Source: Ignavibacteriales bacterium (lineage in GTDB: Bacteria; Bacteroidota; Ignavibacteria; UBA10030). Taken from it: a stretch of 64,000 nt of DNA. The notes under the pieces were generated by a model. The model worked only from the letters and a program-made list of their open reading frames with translations. It was not told the DNA's origin and ran no database searches. Location: NCBI GenBank assembly GCA_026390575.1, contig JAPLFR010000009.1, positions 248,001 through 312,000 on the forward strand, written 5' to 3'. The position numbers were made by a program, and so were the translations under genes. Positions 11,001 through 21,200 of this stretch are shown piece after piece. The number at the start of each line of letters is the position of its first letter. The first letter of the stretch is position 1.

Positions 11001-11278
11001 TTGATTGCAATCTTGCATTCATGCATCTATTGAATTTTAGTACCCATGATGAACTGATCACTGCGCACATCGATATTATGGGCACTTCCAAGCGGGTAAA
11101 GGACAATCTGATGAAACGATTACAGAAAACATCAGAAGTAATGGATTTTGAAGTGAAACTGACAAGCGCATCAGGGAAAACTATTCCCGTTGTTGCAAAT
11201 TATATAAAAACTCAAGATAGCAGTGGTATGTTGGTGCGGATCAAAGGAGCAGTAATTCCTAAAAGGTTGAAGAAATAA
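8099..11278 (+). CDS. REC / multi-PAS / GAF sensory protein without a kinase domain
   Basis: 1059 residues from ATG 8099 (an in-frame ATG at 8066 is the alternative). The N-terminal receiver has E-D-E and phospho-acceptor D55 in L-M-D-V-R-L-K-G. PAS/PAC modules follow at about 130-260, 260-380, 385-500, 505-630 and 630-785. Each ends in a D-I-T-E/D-V-T-E type PAC motif. A GAF domain lies at about 795-930 and a last PAS at 940-1055. No HisKA, HATPase, GGDEF, EAL or DNA-binding domain is present, so the protein senses and receives but cannot signal enzymatically. It lies just upstream of a hybrid kinase and an HPt gene and probably acts as a scaffold or modulator of that kinase. Confidence 0.85.
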   Translation: MLNPKILIVEDENIVAKDLQKRLMNLGYDIVGIVSTGEEAIKKAIATLPDLVLMDVRLKGEMDGIETASALRFQYGIAVVFLSAYADNDTLKRASKTEPFGYILKPFEERELHTTIEMALYRRELERRFKENETWYGTTLRSIGEAVISTDTLGTIKFMNTAAENLTGWKMSEVLGEDLLKVFRTVEKTIKPHFTNQIEQILKNKITAVLKNHATLVSREGKEIPIDESASPIKDELGNTVGVVLVFQDVSDRKRVQEALKTSQEYAQNIINSSLDMIIAVDKNLNIIEFNKEAEDTFGYTRNELLGKHVSILYADPEESNKVHKTTVEQSRYVQEVVNKRKNGELFQSLLSSSVLRNVKGEMIGVMGVSRDITEKKYADQALRESEERYRALVELSPDPIAVHIGGTLVFVNTAAVKIFAARSANDLIGRSVIELVHPDYRIIVKDRILQMSQQGKRVPTIEEKFIRLDGTIFEAEVAAMPFLWQGKPAIQVVLRDVTERIKAEQAMRGSEAKYRSLVENVLDGVYQATPDGEILTANPALARMLGYESETDLLLLNAEKELYINSEERRQYLRLLNKGERAKNTEFKLRRKDGQIIDVLENARVVRSRLGDILYYEGTITDITELKNVQEALRISEERFRAFIEQSAEAIWCFESSEPMPISLSEERQIKYLMEVGCLKECNDTMARMYGLESAEQLLGAKVKDLLDPADPTNVEYLRSFIRSNYRLVNAESHEIDKNEKSKYFLNNMIGVVEGEKLVRVWGTQRDITVEKQAGLMKDVIFRIAQVQDTSQTLDDLYSEVHRLIQEVMPAKNFYIALYDKEKDLLSFPYFVDEVDRPHPPQKLGKGLTEYVLKTGKSLLYTPAVDEELTKRGEIELVGVQSKIWLGVPLIIDEQVVGVLAVQDYSDVNRLGPEQQHMVEFVSIQIAKAIDRKSNLTALKKIEQRYLGFLEANTIGHFIANADGIVIDCNLAFMHLLNFSTHDELITAHIDIMGTSKRVKDNLMKRLQKTSEVMDFEVKLTSASGKTIPVVANYIKTQDSSGMLVRIKGAVIPKRLKK

Positions 11279-11390
11279 AAAGAATGAGTATTGAATCAAT
11301 ATCACACACATGAAGAATATCAACGCTTAACACGTTATTATAGTAATCATTGTCGAGACATTGCAGGATGATAGAAAAAGAAATTATTGT

Positions 11391-14300
11391 ATGACAAAAG
11401 AAATAAACGAAAAAGAACGGCTTCAAGAACTTCACGAGTACGATATTCTTGATACTCAACCTGAGACTGAATTCGATGTGCTGACCTCCATAGCATCGCA
11501 GATTTGCGCTGTACCAATTGCACTTATCAATCTCGTGGATACGGAGAGAGTGTGGCTCAAATCGAAGGTGGGATTTGATGGACAAGAAATGCCGCGCAGT
11601 CAATCGTTCTGTACCGAAGCAATTAAACAAAAAGAATTACTTGTCGTTGAAGATACAGAAAAAGATGCTCGGTTCTCGTCTTTGCCGGTTGTAAAGCACG
11701 GTCCAAAGTTTCGTTTCTATGCCGGAGCACCGCTCATAAGTCCACAAGGACATGTACTTGGCACACTTTGTATCTTGGATACAAAACCCCGCACCTTGAC
11801 AGAAAAACAACGATCTGCTCTTCAAGAATTGAGTCAGCTTGTGGTCTCACAGCTTGAGATGCGCCGTATTGTTCGACGGTTGAAAACAACATTGACTGAA
11901 AAAGAACGCGTAGAGCAGGAGTTGAGGAACAGCCAGCAAGAATATAAACGCATTTTCGACTCGGCAAACGAACTCATTTATCGAACGGATGAGAACGGCT
12001 TCATTACTTTCTTTAATCCAGCTGCAACCCAATTGTTAAAATATCAGCAAAATGAACTCGTTGGACATCATTACCGGGAATTAATTCAACCGTCGTACCG
12101 TAAGTCTGTTGAAAAATTTTATGGGGTACAGTTTCTCAAGAGAATACCGGTCACCTCTCGTGAAGTGCCGGCTCTGGCAAAAGATGGCACTATTGTGTGG
12201 CTTGGGCAGAATGTGCAACTGTTGTTTCAAAAAGAAAAGATCATAGGATTTTCTGTCGTTGCTCGTGATATCACCGAAAAAAAACGTATCGATGATCGTG
12301 TCGCAGAAAGTGAACGCAGATTATTGAGTATTGTCAATACGGTGAATGAGGGAATCACTTTGAGCGATGAAAGTGGATTCTTCGAAGTATTTAATCCTCG
12401 TATGGAAGAACTCACCGGCTATTCCTTGAACGAAGCAAACGACCATCCTGATTTCAACAGATTACTTACTTCAACTGAAAATGAATATCAAAGGATTCTT
12501 TCAACACAGAAGGAATTATGGAGCACAGGCAGAGTAAAGGAATCTGAAATAACAATTCGTACAAAATTCGACGAAAAGAAAATTCTTTTGATGTCTTCTT
12601 CATTGGTGAACTATAATGGCCGAAAGATGGTGTTGAGTGCCTACCGTGATATTACGGAGTACAGGAAAGCGGAGCAGGCAATACAAATAAGTTCCAAACG
12701 ATTCCGCATATTCTTTGAAAACAATCCTATCCCTACGTGGGTGTTCGACCTTGAATCCTGCCAATTTCTCGAGGTGAACAACGCGGCTGTCAATCACTAT
12801 GGATATTCAAAAGAAGAATTTCTCGCAATGAACATTATGGATCTTCGTCCTCCCGAAGATACCGAGAGCGTAAAAGAGGAGCTTGAAATAATTAAAACGA
12901 GAGATTCCAGTACGATACAGGGCAAACATTGCCTCAAGGATGGCGCTGTCATTGACGTACACCTTTCTTGGCATAATTTGGATTATGACAATCACCGAGC
13001 TGTGCTGGTTGTTGCGCAAGATATTACTGAATCCAAACGGGCACAAGAAGAACTTCGACAAGCGAAGGAAGCGGCGGAAATCGCGAATAAAGCAAAAAGC
13101 GAATTTCTTGCCAATATGAGTCACGAAATACGAACACCGATGAATGGCGTCATCGGAACGATCAGTCTCCTGGCTGAAACTCAATTAACAGCTGAACAAC
13201 AAGAGTATGTAGAAACCATACGATTGAGCGGAGATGCATTGTTAAATGTCATAAACGATATTCTTGATTTATCGAAAATCGAATCGAATGAAATCGAATT
13301 GGAAGAACATCCGTTCCGCATCGAAACTTGTATCGAGGAAACCTTCGACCTCTTTGCCGTTCAAGCAGATCAAAAAAACATTGACCTTGTCTATTGGATT
13401 GATGATAAAGTGCCGCAGGTGGTGATGGTAGATGCCACACGTTTACGACAGGTACTCGTGAATCTTGTCAGTAATGCTATCAAATTTACTGACCACGGCG
13501 AAATACATATCATCGTATCGAAAGCATCTGAGAAAAACGGCAAATTTGAACTTCTATTTTCTGTACGAGATACGGGCATTGGTATCCCTTCCGATCGAAT
13601 TCATAAACTATTCAAACCGTTTTCGCAAGTCGATACGTCTTCCACGAGAAGATATGGCGGATCGGGTCTTGGACTTGCTATTTGTGCACGAGCTGTCGCC
13701 TTGCTCGATGGACATATCTGGGTTGAAAGTAATTCCGCAGAAGGGAGCACATTCAAATTTACGATTACTGTCTCTGAGCTTCTTATTGATTTTCAGGGAC
13801 AGAATTTGTGTCCACCTTTGATCAATAAAACAATGAAAGCGTTAGTGATTGATGATAATAAGACATGCCGTCAAATAATAGAGAACTTATTGGTGGATTG
13901 GGGACTCATTGTACGTTCTGCCGCAACGGCAGAAGAATCTCTTGCTTTCATGAAAGATAATGAGCCGTTTGATGTCGTGGTAGCAGAGCAAGCACCGACC
14001 GATTATAGCGGGAAGCTTGTAAAAGAAAAAATACGAAAAGCAAACGGGAAGCCAGATGTTGCGTTCATTATTGTAGCTATTCGATCGAAACGCGACCAAA
14101 TCGTCAGGACGAATAATGAAATTCTTCAGGTCGTTCTAAAACCCGTTCGGCATCGCGTATTGTACGATTCACTTGCTGTCTCCTTGAAACAATTAAAGGG
14201 TGTGCCATTGTCATCATCTTCTGTTAGTATATCGCCAGAGAAGCGCCTTACTCTGCCGCCAATGAATATCTTGATCGCGGAAGACAATGCGATTAACCAA

Positions 14301-14642
14301 AAACTCATTGTACGTGTTTTGAAGATTCTTGGTGAGGAAGTAGATATCGCAAATAATGGATTGGAAGCATTGAATGCAGTACATAAGAAAAAATACGATA
14401 TTGTATTAATGGATATCCAAATGCCTGAGATGGATGGTTATGATGCTGCGCAGCGTATTCGCACCGAGGTATCCAAGGATCATCAGCCGATTATCATTGC
14501 AATGACGGCGAATGCTTTGCAGGGCGATCGCGAAAAATGCCTGGAAGTCGGAATGAACGACTATATGAGCAAACCAATAATGATCGATGAAGTCAGACGC
14601 ATTATTAAGAAATGGTACGAAACAATTCACGGTACATTCTAA
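11391..14642 (+). CDS. Hybrid histidine kinase: GAF-PAS-PAS-PAS-HisKA-HATPase-REC-REC
   Basis: 1083 residues from ATG 11391; a TTG upstream at 11361 is less likely. Domain order: GAF (about 20-160), three PAS/PAC modules (about 180-560), HisKA with H578 in N-M-S-H-E-I-R-T-P, HATPase_c with G-T-G-I-G-I and the G-G-S-G-L-G-L box, a degenerate receiver, then a canonical receiver with D1008 in L-M-D-I-Q-M-P. In the first receiver the phospho-acceptor position is E866 (V-V-A-E-Q-A-P), so it cannot be phosphorylated normally and may mimic the phosphorylated state. The HPt gene begins 12 bases downstream. Expected flow: H578 to D1008 to HPt H63 to a response regulator. No membrane helices are seen, so it is cytoplasmic. 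Confidence 0.93.
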   Translation: MTKEINEKERLQELHEYDILDTQPETEFDVLTSIASQICAVPIALINLVDTERVWLKSKVGFDGQEMPRSQSFCTEAIKQKELLVVEDTEKDARFSSLPVVKHGPKFRFYAGAPLISPQGHVLGTLCILDTKPRTLTEKQRSALQELSQLVVSQLEMRRIVRRLKTTLTEKERVEQELRNSQQEYKRIFDSANELIYRTDENGFITFFNPAATQLLKYQQNELVGHHYRELIQPSYRKSVEKFYGVQFLKRIPVTSREVPALAKDGTIVWLGQNVQLLFQKEKIIGFSVVARDITEKKRIDDRVAESERRLLSIVNTVNEGITLSDESGFFEVFNPRMEELTGYSLNEANDHPDFNRLLTSTENEYQRILSTQKELWSTGRVKESEITIRTKFDEKKILLMSSSLVNYNGRKMVLSAYRDITEYRKAEQAIQISSKRFRIFFENNPIPTWVFDLESCQFLEVNNAAVNHYGYSKEEFLAMNIMDLRPPEDTESVKEELEIIKTRDSSTIQGKHCLKDGAVIDVHLSWHNLDYDNHRAVLVVAQDITESKRAQEELRQAKEAAEIANKAKSEFLANMSHEIRTPMNGVIGTISLLAETQLTAEQQEYVETIRLSGDALLNVINDILDLSKIESNEIELEEHPFRIETCIEETFDLFAVQADQKNIDLVYWIDDKVPQVVMVDATRLRQVLVNLVSNAIKFTDHGEIHIIVSKASEKNGKFELLFSVRDTGIGIPSDRIHKLFKPFSQVDTSSTRRYGGSGLGLAICARAVALLDGHIWVESNSAEGSTFKFTITVSELLIDFQGQNLCPPLINKTMKALVIDDNKTCRQIIENLLVDWGLIVRSAATAEESLAFMKDNEPFDVVVAEQAPTDYSGKLVKEKIRKANGKPDVAFIIVAIRSKRDQIVRTNNEILQVVLKPVRHRVLYDSLAVSLKQLKGVPLSSSSVSISPEKRLTLPPMNILIAEDNAINQKLIVRVLKILGEEVDIANNGLEALNAVHKKKYDIVLMDIQMPEMDGYDAAQRIRTEVSKDHQPIIIAMTANALQGDREKCLEVGMNDYMSKPIMIDEVRRIIKKWYETIHGTF

Positions 14643-14654
14643 CGAAAGAATACT

Positions 14655-15017
14655 ATGCCAACGACAGACACAACATTTTTGAATCCCCTTCTTACACGGC
14701 TGCAGGAATTAGAACAGGAAACAGATCGCGAATTTGTTATCGAATTGATCGATATTTATCTCAATGAGACACCGAAACAAATTCAAGCAATAAATGCAGC
14801 GTTGACGGCACAGATCTTTCCTGCATTGATGATTGCCGCGCACACGCTCAAAGGAAGCAGTTTGAATCTTGGTGCCAAACAACTTGGCGCACGTTGTCTG
14901 AAATTAGAAGAATTAGGACGCGCGGGCAAGTCGATCCCAGAAAACACAAGCACTGCGGAAATAGAAGAAGAATATGAGAATGTCAAAACAATGCTGCTTG
15001 CTTATAAACAAAAATGA
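14655..15017 (+). CDS. Histidine-containing phosphotransfer (HPt) protein
   Basis: 120 residues, an all-helical HPt domain with phospho-acceptor H63 in A-A-H-T-L-K-G-S-S, the canonical H-x-L-K-G motif. It starts 12 bases after the hybrid kinase and is surely co-transcribed with it. It should shuttle phosphate from the kinase's C-terminal receiver (D1008) to a terminal regulator. Stand-alone receivers exist at 3.6 and 4.2 kb, and PorX lies 7 kb downstream; which of them is the target cannot be read from sequence. Confidence 0.92.
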   Translation: MPTTDTTFLNPLLTRLQELEQETDREFVIELIDIYLNETPKQIQAINAALTAQIFPALMIAAHTLKGSSLNLGAKQLGARCLKLEELGRAGKSIPENTSTAEIEEEYENVKTMLLAYKQK

Positions 15018-15243
15018 TGTGCTGCAATTTTGTTTTTTGACGATGCTTGCAATTTCGACTTCTTTTCACTAAGTTTTTTAAGTCAAAAGTATGTTTATGA
15101 GAAAAGGCAATTAGCAAGATGAACGTTGTTTATTGTATAAATCCCCATCCAAAATCCTTCCGGAGCCATATCGAACGGTTGCGACCATTCTAAACTGGCT
15201 GTTAAATAGTATTATCAATTAATTGAACGATTAACGAGCGCTC

Positions 15244-18200
15244 GTGATTCCGCATAAATTTATTATTCGGATAGGAAGTGTCTGGTGGAGTAGTGCGTTG
15301 TTCGCTCTGGCTTTTTTCTACCAGATGCCGATCGAAGCATCAGATCACTTATTCGCAACGAATGACGTACCCTATCTATTCGTTGCCGGGTCGGATTCGA
15401 CGCTGACACAACAGCAACAGTCAACGGGCAAACTCTCTCGGCGCGCCAAAGCGGCACTGCGACGCAGTTCCACCAGCACTGCAAGTATTGTCACTCGCGA
15501 TACTTCGCGAATGACGTTGGAAGCAATACGTGCACTTCCCCGGGATTCTTCTGCACGGCTTGCACAATTCCAATATGTGCGCAGAGACAAACCGGTGGTA
15601 GACGGCACGTATCATAAAAATCATCCACTGTTCCTCTCAGACCCGCTCATTGTCAAACGTCAAGCAGTTTTGGATTCTACGAAATGGGTATACCGCCTGC
15701 GTAAAACTGTTGGTGATCTAGATACACGCATATCAACCGAAGTACCATTGGATGAATATTCCTCGCTTCGGTTGAAGCAAACCGTGCGGCAAAACTGGGA
15801 ATCGATGGCACAATTCTACCAGCTTCAGGGTGAAACGAAAACCACGTTGGGAGATGTACTTGGCAAGATCACAAAAATTGAAATTCCGGTACCGAAGAAC
15901 CCGATTTTCAGCATTTTCGGGCCAAGTAGAATATCAATGATCATCAATGGTGCAATTGATATCCATGCCGGATTTCGCAACACAAAATCAGATCTTTATA
16001 CATCCAGTGCATTGGGGCAGAGCCAAAGCACTCCTGATTTCAAACAAGAAATTCAAGTGAATGTCAAAGGCGAAATTGGAGATAAGTTGAAGATTGATGC
16101 CGATTGGAATACTCAACGTACATTCGAGTATGAAAACCAGCTCCATGTCAAGTACCAAGGGTACGAAGATGAACTTGTACAAAGTGTGGAAGCAGGCAAC
16201 GTATCACTACCTACCAATTCGTCATTTATTTCTGGCGGTTCGGCATTGTTTGGTATCATGGCAAAATTTCAGATCGGACCATTGCGCCTGACGACGGTCA
16301 CTACCCAGAAGAAAGGACAGATCAAAGAGCTGTCCATTTCCGGCGGCGGACAATCTACGCCGGCAGAAATACGTCCGCCCAATTATTCCAGGTGCCACTT
16401 TTTTATCGATACATCGTACATCAATTTTTATGAAAACGTGTATCAACCTGACCCGTTCATTAACGCGGATATGTCGAGGATGCATATTCATGAAATTGAA
16501 GTATGGATTTCTACAAAAACGGAGATGGATCCAGCAAAATATAGAAATGTTCTTGCGTTGATGGATCAAAACGAAGTTGAAAATATAGTTAAAAATAACG
16601 ATAAAGCTTCCAGAGTCCCAGGTGCAATGACTCCGAATCAGGGAGAAATTGAAGAAGCAAAATTCATTAAACTTGATCCCAATAATGATTATGATGTGAA
16701 TGCCTATGCAGGCATTATTTCACTTCGGACCCAGCCGCAAGATGACCAGGCAGTTGCGGTCTGTTATTCGATGGATAATAATAATTCTATCAGAGTTATA
16801 GGTCAGTCGAGCCAGACCCCAAAAGACTCTCTCAACGGACAAGCGTTGAATCTTGTCATGAAACTTGTCCGTCCATCCCAGCTTGGTCCAACCATGAAGA
16901 CCGCATGGCGTATGATGCTGAAGAACCGGTATTCTCTTGGCGGAACCGGTATAGATAAATCGAGTTTTGAATTCCATATAGACTATCAATTATCAGGTCA
17001 AACACCGATAACGGATGTCACGCAGCAGAATGTCGGGGTGATGGAAATGCTTGGATTAGATCGCTATAGCACCGATGGTTCAAAAAAGCCTGATAAGCTG
17101 TTTGATTATTTTTCCGGAATTACTATTAACGAATTGCGCGGGGAAATTATTTTCCCGACGGTGGAACCATTTAGTGCATCGAGTATGTATAAATATTTTA
17201 TACTGCACGGTGGCATTGATGATGCCACTGCACGACAGTATGCAGATTCATTCGCTTATGGCGCAATTTATACCAAGGACATCATTGACGCGACGAATGA
17301 CCCGCACAACTTATATTATATGCGCAGTACGGTGAAAACAGCACAGAGGGCAAGTTACTCGCTTGGTTTTAATATTGTTGAAGGAAGCGTGCAAGTCATT
17401 GTCGATGGTCAGGTAACAACGCCGGGCGTTGATTACACGGTTGATTATATCTCCAGCCAGGTCGTTATCAAGAATCAAGCATATCTTAGTCCGGGACGCA
17501 ACGTCCAAATCAAGTATGAAGCGAACGACATGTTCCAGCTTGCTTCAAAATCGCTGCTTGGTGCGCGTGGTGAATTTAATTTAGATAAAAACTCTGCACT
17601 TGGTTTTACACTTATGAATTACAGCCAGCAATCGTTAAGTGACAAAGTGCGGCTTGGTGAAGAACCTATCAGCAACTTTATTATGGGAATTGATGGCGGT
17701 ACCACGCTGAATGCAAACTGGCTGACTGATGCGTTGAATTATATACCCGGCATAAAAACAACGGCATTATCACAAATTTCTGTCCGCGGCGAAGTGGCAT
17801 ATATGGTGCCAAATCCAAACACGCGCACCAGTCCTATTTCTAGTGATGGCGGTAAAGGCGTAGCTTATATCGATGACTTTGAAGGTGCCCGCCAAAGCAT
17901 TCCTCTTGGCGTTTCGTATGCGGGATGGAGAGATGCGAGCGCACCGTGGTTCATGAAAAATTTGGATTCCTATGTGCCTGGATCCGACACGATCAATGGT
18001 CCCGATTATATTCCGACACCAAATGATCCATATTCAATTGGCATTAAAGCAGATACAGAAAAGATGTATTATAAGGGAAAGGCTTGCTGGTTCAATGTCA
18101 TCCCCAGCGATGTTACGAATGGCACGATCTGGGGGGATCGTAAATCGCTAGCGATTAGGAATGAACCAGTGACGTCCTTAGATTTCCTTTTTCATCCGGA

Positions 18201-21200
18201 ATTACGTGGCGAGTTTAACTATTCTTCAGATCTTGAAAATACAATCGGATATAAATCAGAAGTTAATTCTCATCTACAATCATGGGCGGGTATTCAGCAT
18301 GTTCTTGGTACAAGCTCTACTAACCTCATAGAACAAAACGTCGCATTCATAGAACTCTGGATCAATATTGTTTCACCGATAACTGATAATACCTCTGCGA
18401 AACTTAGTGTCGATCTTGGCTATATATGTGAAGATGTAATTCCGAATAAAAAACTCGATACGGAAGATGGTTTGGATAATCCACTCCATACCCCAAGAGG
18501 AATCATGAATAAAGATTATGATTGGGGGCTTGATGCAATGAGTAATGCGACGGAACAAGAATACTGTAAAGTACATTATGAAAATTTTTGGAACAAGTAT
18601 CCTGAATATCATTCAGATCCATCAGGTGATGATTGGTCCCGCCTGCCAATCGGTGGTGGAATGAAACTGAATATGGTACTCGCTGAGCAATATCAAGGAG
18701 TGAATGGCACGGAGGGTAACTTTGCCAGTGAAGATGGGCATTTCCCGGATACAGAAGACTTGAATAGAAATGGAAAAGTAGATCGATATAATGATTATTT
18801 TGAATATGAAATTCCTCTCGATACAACCAGCACTCGATTTCAACAATTAATCATAGGAAGAGGCCTTGACAATTGGAAACAAATTCGTATTCCGCTCGCT
18901 GAATATAATAGAAAAATAGGAGCTCCAACCTTTACAAATGTGGAAGGGGTGCGTCTATGGGTTACGGGTGCTGGAAAACCTGTGCTGTTTCGCGTTGCTG
19001 AATTTAATCTTGTCGGCAATCAATGGGAAAAGCGTGTAAAGACGGATCCTTCATTTGAATTGAGTGTCGTGAACTACGAAGATAATCCTCTCTATCAGCC
19101 GCCGGTGGATGGCCTTCGCACGAGAGATCTTACACAACCGGATAAAGAAATTCTTAGTAATGAACAATCGCTGAATTTGATAGTGAAGAATCTGCAATCC
19201 GGCCATTCTCAAGAAGCGGTGAAGTATAGTATAGAACGTCCAATTGACATGTTTAACTATCGGACGTTAAAGATGTTTGTTCACGGCCAAAAGGGCCACG
19301 ATATGGCTAAACAGTATGACGAATTTGCGTATAAAGATACAAACAGCTATGATGCAGAAATGTTTCTGCATTTTGGCGATGATACATTAAATTACTATGA
19401 ATATCGTGCCCCTGTCCGTCCAGATTGGGGGGGAAATGATGTTCTCATCTCATTTTCTGACCTCACTGGCCTTAAAGCTTTATTAGATAGCGCACATAAT
19501 GAAGTCAGTAAAGAAATATCAGGTGGACCACCAGGTGCGAAGTATAAGGTTCGAGGAAATCCGCGGTTAGATAGAATCCAATATATTTCCATTGGAATTC
19601 AAAATTCTGGAAAGGGTGCTCCAGTTCTTAACGGTGAATTATGGGTCGATGAGCTCCGCCTCACCGATGTGGATGATACGCGCGGTTGGGCGTATAAAGT
19701 AGACGCCAGCGTCAAACTTGCAGACATCGGGAGTATCGCCTTCTCGTTAAGTCAACGCGATCCGTATTTCCACGGATTGGAAGATCGATTCGGCACACGC
19801 AACACAAGCCGGGCTTGGAGCATTTCCACTTCCTTCGCTTTTGAGCGGCTTCTACCGGAGACATGGAACGGTTCTATTTTAAACTTCAGTTATTCTCATT
19901 CGGAATCAACTAACAAACCGCTCTATATTCCAGGCAAAGATATTTTAGTGGAAAAGGCGGCGGAGCGTGTTGCAGCGGATACATCCACCAATCCAAATCG
20001 CCAATATAAAAATGCAGATGATGTGCGGGCGCAATCGGAGGATCTAAGTATTACGGATTCTTACTCCTTGCCGACATTGAAGCTCAACATTCCAGCGAAA
20101 ACCTGGCTTGTAACAGAAACGATCAATAAAATGTCGTTTGGTTATAGCTATACAACATCGTACCAACGCAATCCATCAACGGAATATGCAAATGCGTGGA
20201 GTTGGAGCGCAAATTTCAGATATGGAACGCAGTTCAATCCGAATAATTATCTTTCATTAGGAGGATTAAAATTCTTTTTCACGCCCCAGTCGATGAATTT
20301 TGGCGCAACGCTGAGCCGGAGTCAATCACAGGCAAAGTTGCGTACCCAGGCAAATCCAAATGATGTTCAGCGTAATTTAAGTGCGCAGCGGTCAATGGAT
20401 TTCAGCTGGCAATTCTTTCAGGGCGGATTGTTTGATCTTGGCGTTGCATATAATGTTAATGTCTCAAGTACTCTTCTGCATTTGGAAACAGATCAGTACT
20501 CACACCAGCGTACGTTTATGGCAATCCTCAGCGATATATTTTTCAGCGATCGATTAATCGACTTCGGCATTGACCAATCCTATGGCCAGGGAATTACATT
20601 GAATACAAAAGTCACAGCGCCGCAAATACTGATGCTCGATAAGATTTTCACGCCAAACCTGCGTTATGCTGTGAACTATAATTGGACAAACAATATTCAG
20701 GCAGCTGATCGCGGCCGCAGCGCCGGTTGGAGCGGTGGGCCTTCATTCTCGCTTGATGTCAATTTAAAACCACTCACAGAAGCCATTTGGTCGACGACGC
20801 TGGCACCAATTCCAGTACCGGCACCAACTCAAGCACCAACACCAACACCAACTCCAGCACCACTATCTGCGGATACTACCAAAAAGAAGGAGAGTTCAAT
20901 CAATCATCTGCTGAAGCAGTTTGGTCAGATATCGTTTGATAATATATCACGCATCTTATTCAAGAATACGTTATTTGATTTTGAGAAGTTCAATTTCAGT
21001 TTCTCACAGTCAAACTCGTCACAAAACAACGGCGTACGCGGCAGTACAGGATTTGCGAACATATTTGCACGAGCTCCGTTTTTTCAATCTTCGTTGGACG
21101 AAAATGGTCCAAAGTTTTTGTACCAATTTGGGTTAATATCTGATCCAAATGGCGAGTTGGTGATAAAGACGAAACCAACATTTCCGTTCTTCACCGGTTC

